This document shows positions 34,801 to 46,991 of a stretch of 64,000 nt of DNA, in pieces (within the stretch, counting starts at the first letter, position 1; the number at the start of each line of letters is the position of its first letter). The DNA comes from Euphorbia lathyris. Taxonomy: Eukaryota; Streptophyta; Magnoliopsida; Malpighiales; Euphorbiaceae. The position numbers were made by a program, and so were the translations under genes. The notes below the pieces were generated by a model. That model did no database searches and was not told the DNA's origin. It was given only the letters and a program-made list of their open reading frames with translations. The DNA lies in contig NC_088916.1 in assembly GCF_963576675.1 (NCBI RefSeq), positions 54,251,001 through 54,315,000 on the forward strand, in the 5' to 3' direction.

Positions 34801-35280
34801 TCAACGGGAAACTGAAGCTGGTGGTATTTAAGAGACGAAGAGAGAGAAAAGGAGGCTTCTTTTGTTTTGCTAGAGAAAAAATTACCGGAATGAAACATGA
34901 AATCCAAATATAGCACCATCAAATATTAATTATCATGACCTCAGTTTCCCAATTACGCATCATACCCACACATAAATCTAAGCTTGCTTCCCGAGAAAAA
35001 TTAAACTAATGCCTATTAAATCTCAGAAATCTGATAGTCACTTGTAGGGTTACAGTGTCGCAGCAAAATAAACATTTCCTACTTCTCCCGCAAATTCAAT
35101 AAGAAATTACTGCATTCCTCACTTACAAAAGAAATTGTCTCAAACACAGTAGAATTAACTAAATAAAAACAATAAGAAGAGGAGGAAAAAGCTGACCTCG
35201 ATAACAACGACTTCGAATCTGAGCTTAGAGTGAAACCTAAGAACCGAGCATGAATAACAGCGGCACGTAATAACCTCCAT
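28857..35280 (-). CDS. Leishmanolysin-like zinc metallopeptidase (family M8)
   Basis: Seventeen exons on the minus strand: 35280-35197, 34546-34190, 34099-33959, 33782-33650, 33521-33408, 33312-33239, 33028-32954, 32606-32514, 32354-32294, 32120-31788, 31329-31203, 31112-31013, 30372-30303, 30211-30059, 29916-29821, 29513-29194, 29108-28857. Phases agree throughout and give 860 residues, close to the Arabidopsis homologue (AT5G42620, from memory). All introns are GT..AG. Residues about 22-40 form a signal peptide or anchor. The zinc motif HEVMH is residues 300-304 and is split by intron 6; the third zinc ligand is H380 (GSHWEKR) and the Met-turn is MNEIMTG (387-393). EGF-like modules follow at 610-636 and 641-668, then a Cys-rich C-terminus. 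The family cleaves proteins at the cell surface or in the secretory route; substrates in plants are unknown. No stop or frameshift is seen. Confidence 0.95.
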
Positions 35281-35700
35281 GAAAGGTGAAGAAAAGGGGT
35301 AAGGGTTAATAATAGAGTAGATTCCATCAAAACGCCGGCGATTTTCCGATCGGTCTCAAGAGCTTGAAAAACCGCTGGCGAATCCGCATTTCAGAATGGG
35401 AAATGTAAATAGAAATAAATAAATTGAGAAATTAGAGAAAAACAGAGTATATCAGAGGGATAGAAGCATGACGGAAGAAGGAAGTAAAAGAGAAAGCATT
35501 GATGAAAGTGATAATTAGTAAGACGTGCGCAAAAGAGTCTTGGAATCGAAGGATTTGTTGGTTTTTTAAGAAAACGAGGGAGGAAGAGAGAGAGAGATGA
35601 AAAAAGAACAGTGACAGTGAAGAAGCAGAAAGACAGACAGAGAGAGAGAATTGAAAATCAAATGGATTGGGTGGGGGTGGGTGGGTGGATGGGTTGGGTT
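35281..35700 (-). promoter_or_regulatory. 5' UTR and core promoter region of the metallopeptidase gene
   Basis: On the minus strand this holds CT/GA-rich tracts (plus strand GAGAGAGAGAGATG at 35587 and AGACAGACAGAGAGAGAGA at 35631), typical of TATA-less plant promoters or 5' UTRs. No TATA box was found and the start site is not fixed. The start codon at 35280 was chosen because exon 1 (MEVITCRCYS...) splices in phase to a hydrophobic segment, as in the family; an alternative ATG at 34588 in intron 1 would also give a signal peptide. Confidence 0.5.
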
Positions 35701-38700
35701 TAGTCGAAATCGATTACTATATTTGATTAGATTTATATTATTTTGATTAAATCTTTATTTTTAGTTTCTTAATCCGAGCTTTGAATTGGAAATAAATTAA
35801 AATATCATCCTTTTAAAAGTCTATTTTATCTTTGTTCACCAATGAATTTACGAAATAGCCACCATTTTTTCTGTTATACTAGTATTAATTAATGTCCATT
35901 ATTTATTTGTCACTGCTATTTATATTTTCAGGACTTTGTACAAATGCAGACCAAGTTGTGTTTACATTTATATCAAAAAACTCTTAAATTGTAATTTAAA
36001 AATAAATTTTATTTTTTTAATAGAATGATTCAATAAATGTAATATAGAAATAAAGGTCAAAAAAATATAAACATTTTTTCTTTTTGAAGAAATGTTTAAT
36101 TTTGTTTTCATGGTCAAATTATCTTCATAAACTTATTGAATAACACCCATTTTACTTTTTCATTTGTTTTGAGGATTAAAGAATCAGATGCATTTTTCTC
36201 TTTAAAAAAATCATAGATATTTTATAGATTCGGTTTATTGTGGTCTAATTGAGGAGGAAGAAGGAGATTTTCGTCTTCCTTCTTTCTCTATCCACTGTTT
36301 ATGTTCTTCTAGTTTTTTTCTCCTTGTTCGTTAAGTTTTTTTATCATTTGATTTCATATTGCCGAATCTTTTAATCCGTTTGGTCTGTATCTATTGTTCA
36401 TCATCTTTGCATTTGTAACCTTTTTTTGGTTTAGTAAGATCGAAAATAGTAGATTATCCATAAAACACTACATTTAAGGGATTGCAAAACAAAAGATTCA
36501 CATCCAAAAATTCAGAATGGTTTAAACAAAAAAGTAAGCACTACAATTACTTCTCGGCGAACTTTGAATGACAATCAGTATATGTTTCACTTGTTGTTTG
36601 TGTTAGTGGTACATTTAATGTTTTTTTTTTACTTTTTATAGTTTATTTCTTATCTTCGTCGATTGTGCATTTATACTTATGTAATGTTTTATTCCTTGCT
36701 GTTTTCATGCTATCATTGTACTCTTATTATTAATGAAATTTTGACTCTATTTGGTAAAAAGCTTTTAGGGGTAAAATTTGATGTTTGAGCCACTTTAAAG
36801 GTTTTGACTAGAGTTTATTGGGTAAAAAAAACTAATTTTAAAAAAACTGATTTTATGAGCCTTTTCAATTACTTCATCCGTTCCACAAGTCTTTCTAGAG
36901 ATTTTTTTTTGTTTTATAATACATGACGTTTTAATTCAATCCATGTACATTAATTGATTTTCACCAAGTATACCCCTATTTTTTTTGAAGCAGTATACCC
37001 CTATTTAAGTTGTTTGTTTATTTTAGGAACAGATAAAAATTAATTAATAGATGTAATTAATATAATAATAACAAAGTCTTTTTAGTTAAAATTAATTATA
37101 TTTCTTAATTCTTGTATCTTGACCTTTAAAAACAAATATTATGGAACAGATGAATTAACTTATTGCTCCATCTTTTTTAAAGACGATTTTATTCCTGATT
37201 ACTACTCTTTAACTCTAATTAAAAGTTTTACCATATCCTTATTTACCACTTTATACAAATATCGATTAGCAATCAGTTAAAAAACCAAACAAGTTTACAC
37301 AATCAACTAGTTAAATCAGCTAATCAAATTAATTTAAAAAAAAAAGTAAGCGGCTAACAGCTATTTGCTAAATAGGCTTTTAACATTCTAAAAAAATCAA
37401 ACAAAAATTAGTGATATAATTCTTTGGAAAATGATAAAATTAAACTAATTTTTTATCATAGAAACAAAAAATTGAGTTGGTTTATACTATAACTTTAGAC
37501 GTAAAATAAACTTATTATTAAAATATGTAATTATTTGATATTTAACGATCTCATTCATATATTTGCATACAAAAATCAAACAAAATTCATTTACCAAAAC
37601 AAATCAATTCATTATAAGAGTGATAGTAATGGTACCAGTTGTCTAATTTTATAGAGGACACATGTCAGAGAAATGAACTGTGTAGCCATTAAAGGTAAGG
37701 GAAAAAAATCTAAGTGAGACGTGGAAAATGAAGAAGGTGGTGGTGGATGAAAATGAATCTTTAATTTTGAGCCACTTGTAGATAAAATCATAAAATTAGA
37801 AATTCAGCCCTCTTCTACTCCTTCTAAGATGGTCCAAATTGCTTACATTTACAAGTTTTTTATAGTACCAATTATTTTATTTTTCATAACGGTATTTTTT
37901 AGTGGTTAAAACGCATAAAAATAATGATATAAATGACATATTAATATGAATTAACGCAAATTTCTGATCGAAACGAAATGTAACAACCACATGTCAGGTA
38001 TTATTACGAAAAGAAACTAAATTTTAGTTTTTTTTTATAAAAATAATCGACACATGATAGCCAAGTGGTGCATATGTGAATGTCATGTGTCATTTAATGG
38101 GGATTTTCCATACGGTTTTGGGAAATCTTCATACCCATTAAATTAATAATATTAATTTTTATGTATACAAAAATTTAATTATAATATTTAAAAAAATAAC
38201 CAAAAACATCTAATATTGTACTGGTTACATTACAAAGTAACTAGCAATTGCTGGTTACAGATAATGTAACCAACAACAATTGCTGGTTATATTGGCCCTG
38301 TACCTATTTTTTATAAAAAGTTATTAATTTATTATGATACATTGATATAAAAAACAATGGTTAGAAATTAAAATTAATAATTTTATTCAAGGATCTCTAT
38401 GGAGATTTTTCGGAGACCCTTATGGGAATTTACACTATAACGGGACGGAGATCCCTACATGACGGATATAGCAATCCCTATCCCTATTTAGGTTTTAGAG
38501 GGAAAAAATTCCCCGTCCCCATCTCTCTCCTCAATTTTTACGACTATTTTCCAATCTCGTTGATTTGGATACCCGCGGTTTTTAAATAATCCCCTCTCTA
38601 TTGCGGTCAAAACTTTTACATCAATATAATAATTACAATTATTCAATTCATTAAAATCACTTCTATCAATATTCATTAAACTTTTATTTATATTTTATAT

Positions 38701-38788
38701 CAATTTATTAAAAACATATGTGTCGAAACTGAAAATTTCTAAGCGAACCCATTTTCAAATGGGTTCGGTTAAGTTTGTGTTAAGTTTG
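35701..38788. other. Intergenic, AT-rich, no gene seen
   Basis: No open frame of substance. Around 38210-38310 the motif GGTTACA/GCAATTGCTGGTTA recurs a few times. At 38390-38600 a GGAGATCCCT / CCCCGTCCCC block resembles a degenerate transposon end. Confidence 0.55.
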
Positions 38789-38834
38789 TCATTGTTATTC
38801 AGTTTTTTTTTTAATGAAAGAATGATATTATATC

Positions 38835-41800
38835 TCAAGATAAATCTAATGCCAATAGGCTTACAATCGACTCAGAGATAATATTAGTTATTACAGTACC
38901 AGAAGATGATAAACCTAATCTAGCCACAGCGTCTGCGACCTTATTAGATTGTCTATGTACGAAATGAAAACTACACATTGGGATCGAGCTCGCAATTGCA
39001 TAACAATCCGCCAAAACGAGTCCAAGTCCCGAGAAATCATCTTCTTGGTCCTGACATAACGCATTAATAACGACTTGAGAATCTCCCTCTACACATACCT
39101 CCACATCTCCTCTCTCCTTGATCCAACTTAGAGCTTCACGGCATGAAATAGCTTCCGCCAAAGTAGGAGAACTCTGCCCTTCAATCTGTCTGTATCGGAT
39201 AGCCACAACCTCTCCCATCTCATTCCGAATCACAGCGTCGACTCCACTGCTTCCATCCTGCAGATTCATGGCTGCGTCGAAATTTATTTTTAAACCAGAA
39301 ACAGGCGGGCTCCAATTCTCATTTGTACGAACATTGACAGCAGCAGAATCCGCCATGTTCAAACTCCTCGCCACCCTCCAAGCTTCAAGGAACTGGTTTG
39401 CACGAGTTGATATCTGAGTCGGGATTATTGCACGCTGGTTCCATACCAACTGATTCCTTCCATACCAGATGTACCATAATAGTGAGGCACAATTACCAGC
39501 CTCCTCAAAACTACTATTATTTAAAGCTTCAACCCACCACTCATTAAAGTTGGAAGAGAAATTACCTCGTAGGTGAGCGATGGAAGAAGCATTCCAGATT
39601 TGAATCAACACAGGGCAGCAAAGAAGGAGATGCGAAACTGACTCCTCCGAAATCTGACAAAGAGGACAATGAACATCAATATCAACACGACGGTTGAACA
39701 GGGATACTTTCGTTGGGATTATGTTCCAAGCTGCTCGCCATAGGAATTTTTCACCTTCGGAGGGCAAGACATCTGCCATAGCTTATTCCAGGGAGCATTA
39801 CGGGTAGTCTCCGAGGGATCAGGATGGTCATTCATTAAAGAATAATAAGCTGTTTTAACACTAAAAAGTCCTTTCTTGTCCTTCCGCCAACAAAGTTGAT
39901 ATTCTCTTCTCCCAATAGGTAAAGGTATTTCCAAAATAGCCTTCTGATCCTCAGGGGAGAATAAAGCTTCAAGCATCTCACGATTCCATTGTCTGTTTAC
40001 AATTATACGGTCCACTGTCCAATCCAAATGAACATTAGATTCAGATATCATGGGAACTCCATTGGCCGTTGGCAACCACTTGTCAACCCATATACGTGTG
40101 GAACTGCCATTACCAATCCGCATGCTGACCTCATTACGCATTAGTTGTTGAGATTGGAGTATGCTGCCCCATATTGCACTTGGATTTGATCCTAACACCG
40201 CCTCTCTAAAATCAGTATCAGGAAAATATCGGGCCTTGAACAAAAGACTGACCAGGGAGTGAGGCTTGGTCAGAAATTTCCATGCTTGTTTAGCTAGAAA
40301 CGCTATGTTGAATTCATGGAATAACCAAAAATTCAACCCACCCCAAGCTTTCCGCTGACAGAGTAACTTCCACGCCTTCCATTTAATCCCCCGCCCCCAC
40401 CAATATGAATTCAAAAGCACCTCAAGTCTGTTACAAATCGATTTTGGGAGCAGAAAAACTTGAAGTATATAAGACGGAATGGATTGTGCAACGGCTTTGA
40501 TTAAAACCTCCTTACCTCCCTGTGAGATTTTGCGCCCCTGCCAACCTCTTATCTTCCTCTGTAATCGATCCACCACATACCAAAAGGTAGCTGATCTATT
40601 TCTTCCCACTGCTGAAGGAAGACCCAAATAATTATCCTGTCTGTCGGCTTGTACAACTTGCAGGAATATTGCTAATTATGTTTTCTTTTCTTCAGGAACT
40701 TTGGAGCTAAAAGATATTTTAGATTTAGAGAAGTTTATTTTCTGACCTGAAGCAATCTCATATTTGTGAAAAATTTCTTTGACTGTCCTGCACTCCTCTA
40801 GAGTTGCCCTGAAAAAAGAAATAACTGTCATCGGCAAATAGGAGATGAGAGACCATAGGTGCCCCTCGGCTTATTTTACAACCATGAATTTTCCCAGCCA
40901 CCTCAGCCTGATTAATAAGTGCAGTGAGACCCTCCGTACAAATAATAAACAGGTATGGAGACAACGGATCTCCTTGGTGAAGCCCTCTTGACGGTTTAAA
41001 ACTTGGGAATGCAACATTTTTATTAATGATTTGATATTCAACTGTTGTTACACATTGCATGATCAGCTCACTAAATTGGTCAGGGAAACCCAATTTCATC
41101 ATAATAGCCTTCAGGAAAACCCATTCCACCCTGTCGTATGCTTTAGACATATCAATTTTAAGCGCAGCATAGCCTTTTCGTCCCCCCTTACAAGCTTTAA
41201 AGCATGACCCACCTCATATCCTATCATAATATTGTCTGTAATGCCTCGTTTCGGGACGAAAGCACTTTGAGAGGGAGATATAATGTGGTTAAGAACTCGT
41301 TTTAAACGGTTTGCAATAGTTTTGGTCATTATTTTGACGAGAACATTGCAAAGAGCAATTGGACGGAGGTCAGATATTGCAGTTGGCGCGCGACTTCTTT
41401 GGGATTAGAACCAGATTGGTCAAGTTCAAAGAAGTGGGAATAGTACCTGAATTTAGACATGTTGCGCAAAAAGACGAGACAGCAATCCCCAGCGTCTTCC
41501 AATGCTGTTGGAAGAACCCGGAGTTGAGTCCGTCCGGGCCCGCAGCTTTATCAAGATGCATTGCAAGGGCGGCTTGTTCAACCTCTTGTACTGTGTAATC
41601 TTTCACAAGCATCTGATGCATTTCAGACGGAATACGAGCAGCAACGACGTCAAAGATTTCCAAGCATCTTACCTCTTGAGATTGAAAAAGCTGATAGAAA
41701 TGACTTTGAATATTATCAGCAAGACCATTCTCCCAACTTCGGTGATCACCTGCCTCATTTGATAAACTTCCAAAATCATTTTTCTTTTTTCTAGTTCTGA

Positions 41801-42865
41801 CAGATGAGTGAAAAAACGAGAGTTGCAATCCCCTTCACGCAACCAATTAATTTTGGACCGTTGTTTCCAATACACTTCCTTCTCCAATCGGACCTTTTCA
41901 AGTTCCTTACTGGTCTGACTAAATTCCGCCATATCTGTTAGTCCCCTCGCCATTTCTAACTTTGCTTGTAAGAACTTTGCACGGCCCCGAAATCTTGTAT
42001 GAAACTCTCTTCCCCACTTCTGAACCTTTTCACGGCATTGTTGCAGCCTGTCCGTAAAAAATAATTCATTGGTATCTGACCAGCTTGTGGAAATTAGCTT
42101 TCTACAATCTTCCTCCAGACCCCAAGAATTTTCGTATCTGAACTGATACAGCCCTCCCGTCATCGTCTCAGTCGTTCGTAATAATAAAGCCGAGTGATCC
42201 GATCGAGTAGTAGAAATTGTTAGGATCGAAGCCATAGGAAATTTATCATGCCATAAGGGGGAAGCCACCCCTCTGTCGAGTTTCTCCTCAATTAGTTGCT
42301 CCTCTTGACGTGTTCTAAACCAAGTAAACAGATGACCTTGTGTAAACACCTCAGATAGGCTACAATGATCCAAAATTCCATTAAAACCCGTAATGAGCTG
42401 TGTAGGATGTCTTCGCCTGCCTCTTTTATCAGATACAAGGGCCATGTCGTTAAAATCTCCTATTACAACCCACGCAAGGTCAGAGATTCTATACAAATCT
42501 TTTAAACACTGCCAGGAAAGCGCCCGCCTTCCTCTCTCCGGGAACCCATAAAACCCCGTAAGGCGCCATTCCCCATTCTGGACAGACGAAACTCTCACAT
42601 CAATGAAATTGCTTCCATATTTCATTAAACTGATTATCATCTCCTGTTTCTAGATTAAAGCCAAACCACCTCCCACTCTAACACTACTAATTTCAAAATG
42701 TCTATCAAAACCAATTGAATTCTGTAACTGTAAAATTGCATTCGACCCCACCATGGTTTCCATTAGGAAAATAATGGTAGGTTTGTGGACCTGGATGAGC
42801 TCCTCGAGCTCTCGAACTGTGTCGAGGTTGCCCACTCCTCGACAGTTCCATCTGAGGCAAATCAT
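38835..42865 (-). pseudogene. LINE ORF2: endonuclease, reverse transcriptase, RNase H, broken
   Basis: Domains in order: AP-like endonuclease (42865 to about 41950: LRWNCRGVGN, VIGDFNDM, SDHSALLL), reverse transcriptase (about 41650-40650: DKAAGPDGLN, SQSAFVPKRGITDNI, MSKAYDRVEW, GLHQGDPLSPYLF, LLFADDS), zinc-binding zf-RVT (about 39730-39450) and RNase H (about 39290-38900, catalytic INFDAA, LAEA, EGDSQ, ADAVA all present). Breaks: TAG at 42652-42650 where a Trp is usual, TAA near 40677, and frameshifts near 41790, 41370, 41160, 40800 and 39750. The protein would nick target DNA and copy the LINE RNA; this copy cannot. Confidence 0.9.
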
Positions 42866-42945
42866 GGCTTCCGGTTGGCCCCTTCAATGGAGCCTGTCGA
42901 TATCTCTGTTTCGGTCTGAATGCCTTCCATTTGTACATGTTGAAT

Positions 42946-43869
42946 TCATTCGTTGTCTTGTCTTTTGCGTTTTGGATCTATAAAAACTTGACCTTCCTCC
43001 TCCATTCTTACTGTTTCTGCATTGCGATCCTTGGCCTGAAGTCTCAGTACTTCCAAATTCTCACTAGATTTATCCGGTCCATCTTTATTTACCAAGATAG
43101 GTGCAACATGTAACCAAGGAGATGTGTTTTGTTGGAATCGTCGGGGAGGAGCTCGTAAAAAAGCCCCATATAATGTAGGATGGTCCGGGTCTTGGAGAGC
43201 CCTGTAAGCCGCACAATCTCGTTCACTATGTCCTAAGAGTCCACAATAGAAACAAAAATGGGGTAACCGTTCATATTTAAAGTTCACCCATACCCAACTG
43301 GAGTTAGAGGTGCCAAGTTTCATTCTGCGTTTAAGTGCCTTACGAACATCCAAAACCACCTGTACTCTAAGATAGCCAACATAGGCTTCCACATAGTCAC
43401 GCGGGTCTGTCTTCAGTACCACTCCCAGATGTTTTCCACATGCAACTGCTATCTTTTCTGATCGAAAACCTCCAGGTAGGTCGTGCAATTGTATCCAAAA
43501 AGCAGTTTCATTGAGTTGTATGTTGAAAAGCTCTTCCTGCCTCTTCACTCTTCTTAGAACCAATATCTTATTTTCAAAAGTCCACGGGCCTCCATTCAAG
43601 ACAGCATTCACATCGAAGATATGATTGAATTGAAAAAGAAATCTGTTACTTTCTAACTCAACAATCGCCATGCCTCCTGCCGGCTTCCAAACTTTTGACA
43701 GTGTTACCTTCATCCCCTCTACGTTTATTGGTTTCTCAGTAACAAACCTGCCGACGCAACTCCAACGCAAATCATAAACCAGGGCCGTCTCCCGCTCAGG
43801 AACGACAATCAGTGTTGTTTCCACCTCTTCGAGGGATAATTGAAGGCAATTTCTCGATAAATCCTCCAT
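42946..43869 (-). CDS. LINE ORF1 protein (DUF4283 plus zinc knuckle)
   Basis: 307 residues, uninterrupted. Residues about 30-175 match the DUF4283 domain of plant LINE ORF1 proteins (GRFVTEKPINVEGMK, GGMAIVELESNRFLFQF, GGPWTFENKILVLRR, FWIQLHDLPGGF). A CCHC knuckle follows at about residues 209-222 (CFYCGLLGHSERDC). The C-terminus is polar with a basic end (PKRKRQ). In the family this protein binds the LINE RNA and forms the ribonucleoprotein. It is 80 bases upstream of ORF2 in the same transcript. Confidence 0.9.
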   Translation of the reverse strand: MEDLSRNCLQLSLEEVETTLIVVPERETALVYDLRWSCVGRFVTEKPINVEGMKVTLSKVWKPAGGMAIVELESNRFLFQFNHIFDVNAVLNGGPWTFENKILVLRRVKRQEELFNIQLNETAFWIQLHDLPGGFRSEKIAVACGKHLGVVLKTDPRDYVEAYVGYLRVQVVLDVRKALKRRMKLGTSNSSWVWVNFKYERLPHFCFYCGLLGHSERDCAAYRALQDPDHPTLYGAFLRAPPRRFQQNTSPWLHVAPILVNKDGPDKSSENLEVLRLQAKDRNAETVRMEEEGQVFIDPKRKRQDNE

Positions 43870-44211
43870 CGAGTTCGCTTAATCAACCAAGCACTCTGCA
43901 AATTCGTTAATTAATGACAAACGAAGGTAATCAGAATTTGTCAAGAGCAAGGGTGCAGAGAGAATTGAATCGGAATTACAGGGGAATTGATGGAAAATAC
44001 AAAGCTTCAACCCTAACTTAGGGTAAACTCATCCAAAAAAAACCCTAGTCACATGGTAAGGGCGCATGGGAATTCACTTCATATAACCTGATTTATTATT
44101 AATTGATTTTATTAAATTTAAAAAGCTTTAATTAATAACTCATTGCAACAGCCGCAGATCGCAAGAGAATAAACAGGGAACAACGGCGGAAGAAAAGCAA
44201 GGATCGGCGGT

Positions 44212-44430
44212 GGACGAAAAGAAGACGCCAGTCAGAGACGAGCAGCAGTCGCAGATCCGCGGCGGACGAAGAGAAGACGCCAGTCAGAGACGAGCGGCAG
44301 TCGCAGACCGGCAACAGAGCGCTAGGTTACAGAGAAAAACCATTTTATTTCGTGGACGAGCGGCAGATTTTCAATGCTCGGATCTCGTGGACGAGCGGCG
44401 CTAGATTTTCGTGGACGAGCGGCGCTGGAT
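44212..44430. repeat. Tandem repeats in the LINE 5' UTR
   Basis: Two 52-bp units start at 44212 (GGACGAAAAGAAGACGCCAG) and 44264 (GGACGAAGAGAAGACGCCAG). CGTGGACGAGCGGC occurs three times at 44351, 44386 and 44410. Internal promoters of LINEs are often built from such 5' monomers; that role is inferred. Confidence 0.8.
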
Positions 44431-44491
44431 TTCCTCCATCTTCAATCGCGAATTGGACGAGAGTGGCGCTAGGTTTTTCATTGTTATTCAG

Positions 44492-45038
44492 TTAGAATCA
44501 TTAAACTAATTGATTGAGTAATGTATTCATTTGAAAGATTAAGAGGGTAATTAATAAAAAATGAATTGATTAGGGTCAAATATGCATTTCGACGTAATTG
44601 CTTGGGTTGTCTGATAAATATGAAAGCTAATGGACCCACTCTATCCGGTGGTGATGGTGTCAGGTTCATCCCACTAAATATTTCTTTACAATTATTCGAT
44701 CCCACCACTGCTACATTTTTTATTTTTAAAGAAATGCAACTTGTTTCCTTAATCTCACCTATTTCGTCATTAAAAAACATATTAAAATAATTATTGTTCC
44801 TACTCAGACGTAACAATTATATATACATATAAATTACTACTGTTGATTGTTTCCACAAGGGAGTCAGGTGTATGAAACAGTAAAGGTGTATCTTATTAGA
44901 TTAATTTCATTTTTATATCGTGTTAATTATCAAGTTGATTTAATTTTAATTTAATTCAAAAAAATTGATGGCATAATTTTATGAGCAAACTCCTATAATA
45001 TCCAAAATTTATTGGACCGGACGATTTCAAACATTTAG
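44492..45038. other. Intergenic, nothing recognised
   Basis: AT-rich sequence between the LINE and the next MITE. Open frames here are short and overlap on both strands with no known motif. Confidence 0.55.
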
Positions 45039-45365
45039 AGCCCGTTTGTTTTACCTACTGTTTGATGTTCTTGTTGGCTGTTTGCTGTTACGGTTTGCTA
45101 TTTGCTGTTGCTGTTTGTTGTTGTTATTATGGTTTGCTGTTAGAAAAAGCTGCTTTTCCAAAAAGCAAAGATTCTCTGCTTTTGTAAAAGGCTGCTTTTC
45201 GGGTGTAAAAGGCAAACAGATATCACTAACCAAACTAACCAAACACTTAATGTTGTTTTTCAGATGTAAAATGCAAACAGGAGATCACTAACCAAACACC
45301 TAAACTCTCCTTTTTGAAATGAAAAGACAAACAGGACCATGAAAATAAGCAACCAAACACTCCCT
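45039..45365. mobile_element. hAT-like MITE, same family as 27166-27503
   Basis: Starts GAGCCCGTTTGTTTTACC and ends CAACCAAACACTCCCTT, with the same internal order (TGTTACGGTTTGCT, CTTTTCCAAAAAGCAAAG, GGCTGCTTTTCGGGTG). Flanks ACATTTAG and TAATTTAG agree at 6 of 8 bases, a possible eroded 8-bp target duplication. Confidence 0.75.
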
Positions 45366-46499
45366 TAATTTAGTTTCAATTGAAAGTATGTTTTTTTTTT
45401 TTTTTTTTAACATATGACATATAACAATTGTTTTTAAAAAAATTATATAGATTTAATATGCAGATAAATAAGAATTCTTTATTTATCTATCTATTAAATT
45501 TATATGAAAAAAATTAAACCAATTACCATATATAAATCACGTGGCAAAATTTAACAAGTTGGTTAGTTTCCTTATAAAATGAGTTAAATGTTACCAATGA
45601 AAATACGTTAAAGAAAAATGTTACAAAATGATATAACATTAAGCAAACGACAAAAATTTTGATACTACAAAGGACAAATATAGTGATATGGAACTTCTTG
45701 TAAATGTCACTTCCGATGACACTCTGGTTACCTGAGATCATAAAGAATGTCAGAAAAAGGGGTCAGAGTTCCGACGAATCCTATTCGATGCTAAAGTCAT
45801 AAGATATTAGAGATAATATCAAGCTAACAAATAACAATGAATGAAGTAATGAATATAGTTGAAGTGAGATATCTGAATTGTAAGTGTCTCAGTTATTTAT
45901 ATATGAAAATAAAGAGTATCTGGACACGTGACAACACATGATTAGTCTGTGCTGTAATATATTTGAATGTGGGTAGCATGCTTTTAGAATTCAGCGTGCT
46001 CATTGGTCCATATGTTTCCTTAAGCAGTTCCCGAAAATAACCCTTCGAACGTGAGATGGCAGAAGTCGTGAATAACGCAACTATAAGCTTTGGTGGAATT
46101 TGACCCATGATTTCGGATCATGGTTGGAACATGAAAGCCAAAAACCCAATTAACTTGGTACCGTGTCAATATTGATTTAATCCAATCAATTAATTTTGAT
46201 ATTTTTTTATCGTGTTTGTAAGTTATATATATATATGTTAATTATGATAACATATAAGGATTATTTTTTAGATTAAATTTTTTATTTTGATTATCTAAAA
46301 GTTTGACAACAATTTTATCTTGTATTACCGGATTATGTACATACTTGACACCTCATAAAATAGAATATACAATTGAATTAGCAATAATCATAAAAAAAAA
46401 AAGGTTTGATAATTATTTATGATATTGAGCAAGGTCCAGTATAAGCTTCAAAGGTCAAATATAATATGTTTGGTGTTTTGACATTCTCATTAATTTAAC
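45366..46499. other. Intergenic, nothing recognised
   Basis: AT-rich, with a poly(T) run at 45391-45408. No gene or RNA found. Confidence 0.55.
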
Positions 46500-46991
46500 A
46501 AAGGAAAGTTCAAATAAAACCCCTGTGGTTTCACTAATTTTCAGATAAAGGACTGTGGTTTACTTTTTGTCAAAACGAGGATTGAGGTTTCAAACTTGGA
46601 TTAATGCTATTAAAACCATTTTTAACGACCTGAAAATGAAAAGTTTCAAGAATTAAAGTTGTTCAATGTCATATTTTCTATGGAACTACATTTTCGATTT
46701 TCGAAAATCATCTTTTTTGGAACTTTCTCTCTCTAAACATTAACTTTCTCTCTCTTTACCAAACATCATCTAAACAATCTCAAAATAAAAAAGTTGAAGA
46801 ATTAAAGTTGTTTAAAATATTAGTAGTTCTTAAAATATGTCATTTTTGAAGTCGTCAAATGTGATTTTAATAGTATCAATCGAAAAAGTCCTTATTTTGT
46901 TAAAGTTAAAAATCTCAATCCTCGTTTTGACAAAAAGTAAACCACAGAAAATTAGTGAAACCACAGGGGTTTTATTTGAACTTTACCCTTT
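46500..46991. mobile_element. Inverted-repeat MITE, 492 bp
   Basis: The left end AAAGGAAAGTTCAAATAAAA pairs with the right end at 46991 (AAAGGGTAAAGTTCAAATAA read inward). Pairing continues through CCCCTGTGGTTTCACTAATTTTC and TTTTTGTCAAAACGAGGATTG motifs for about 110 bp, with a small deletion in the right arm. No coding capacity, no clear target duplication. Confidence 0.8.

Larger units (their letters stand above)
38803..44477 (-). mobile_element. L1-type LINE with both ends and target duplication
   Basis: A 14-bp duplication TCATTGTTATTCAG lies at 38789-38802 and 44478-44491. On the minus strand the element has a 5' UTR with tandem repeats, ORF1 (43869-42946), ORF2 (42865-38835) and a short 3' UTR ending ATTCTTTCATT plus poly(A) (plus-strand T at 38803-38812). 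At 5675 bp it appears unshortened at the 5' end. ORF1 is open but ORF2 carries stops and frameshifts, so the copy is inactive. The 3' end matches that of the LINE at the right edge of the window, so both belong to one family. Confidence 0.92.

Noticed and set aside
35079..35330. 83-codon minus-strand frame at the metallopeptidase 5' end
   Set aside because: Overlaps exon 1 in another frame and continues through the intron donor; the exon 1 frame with MEVITCRCYS fits the family.
44132..44404. Open frames over the LINE 5' UTR
   Set aside because: They arise from GC-rich tandem repeats on both strands and show no domain.
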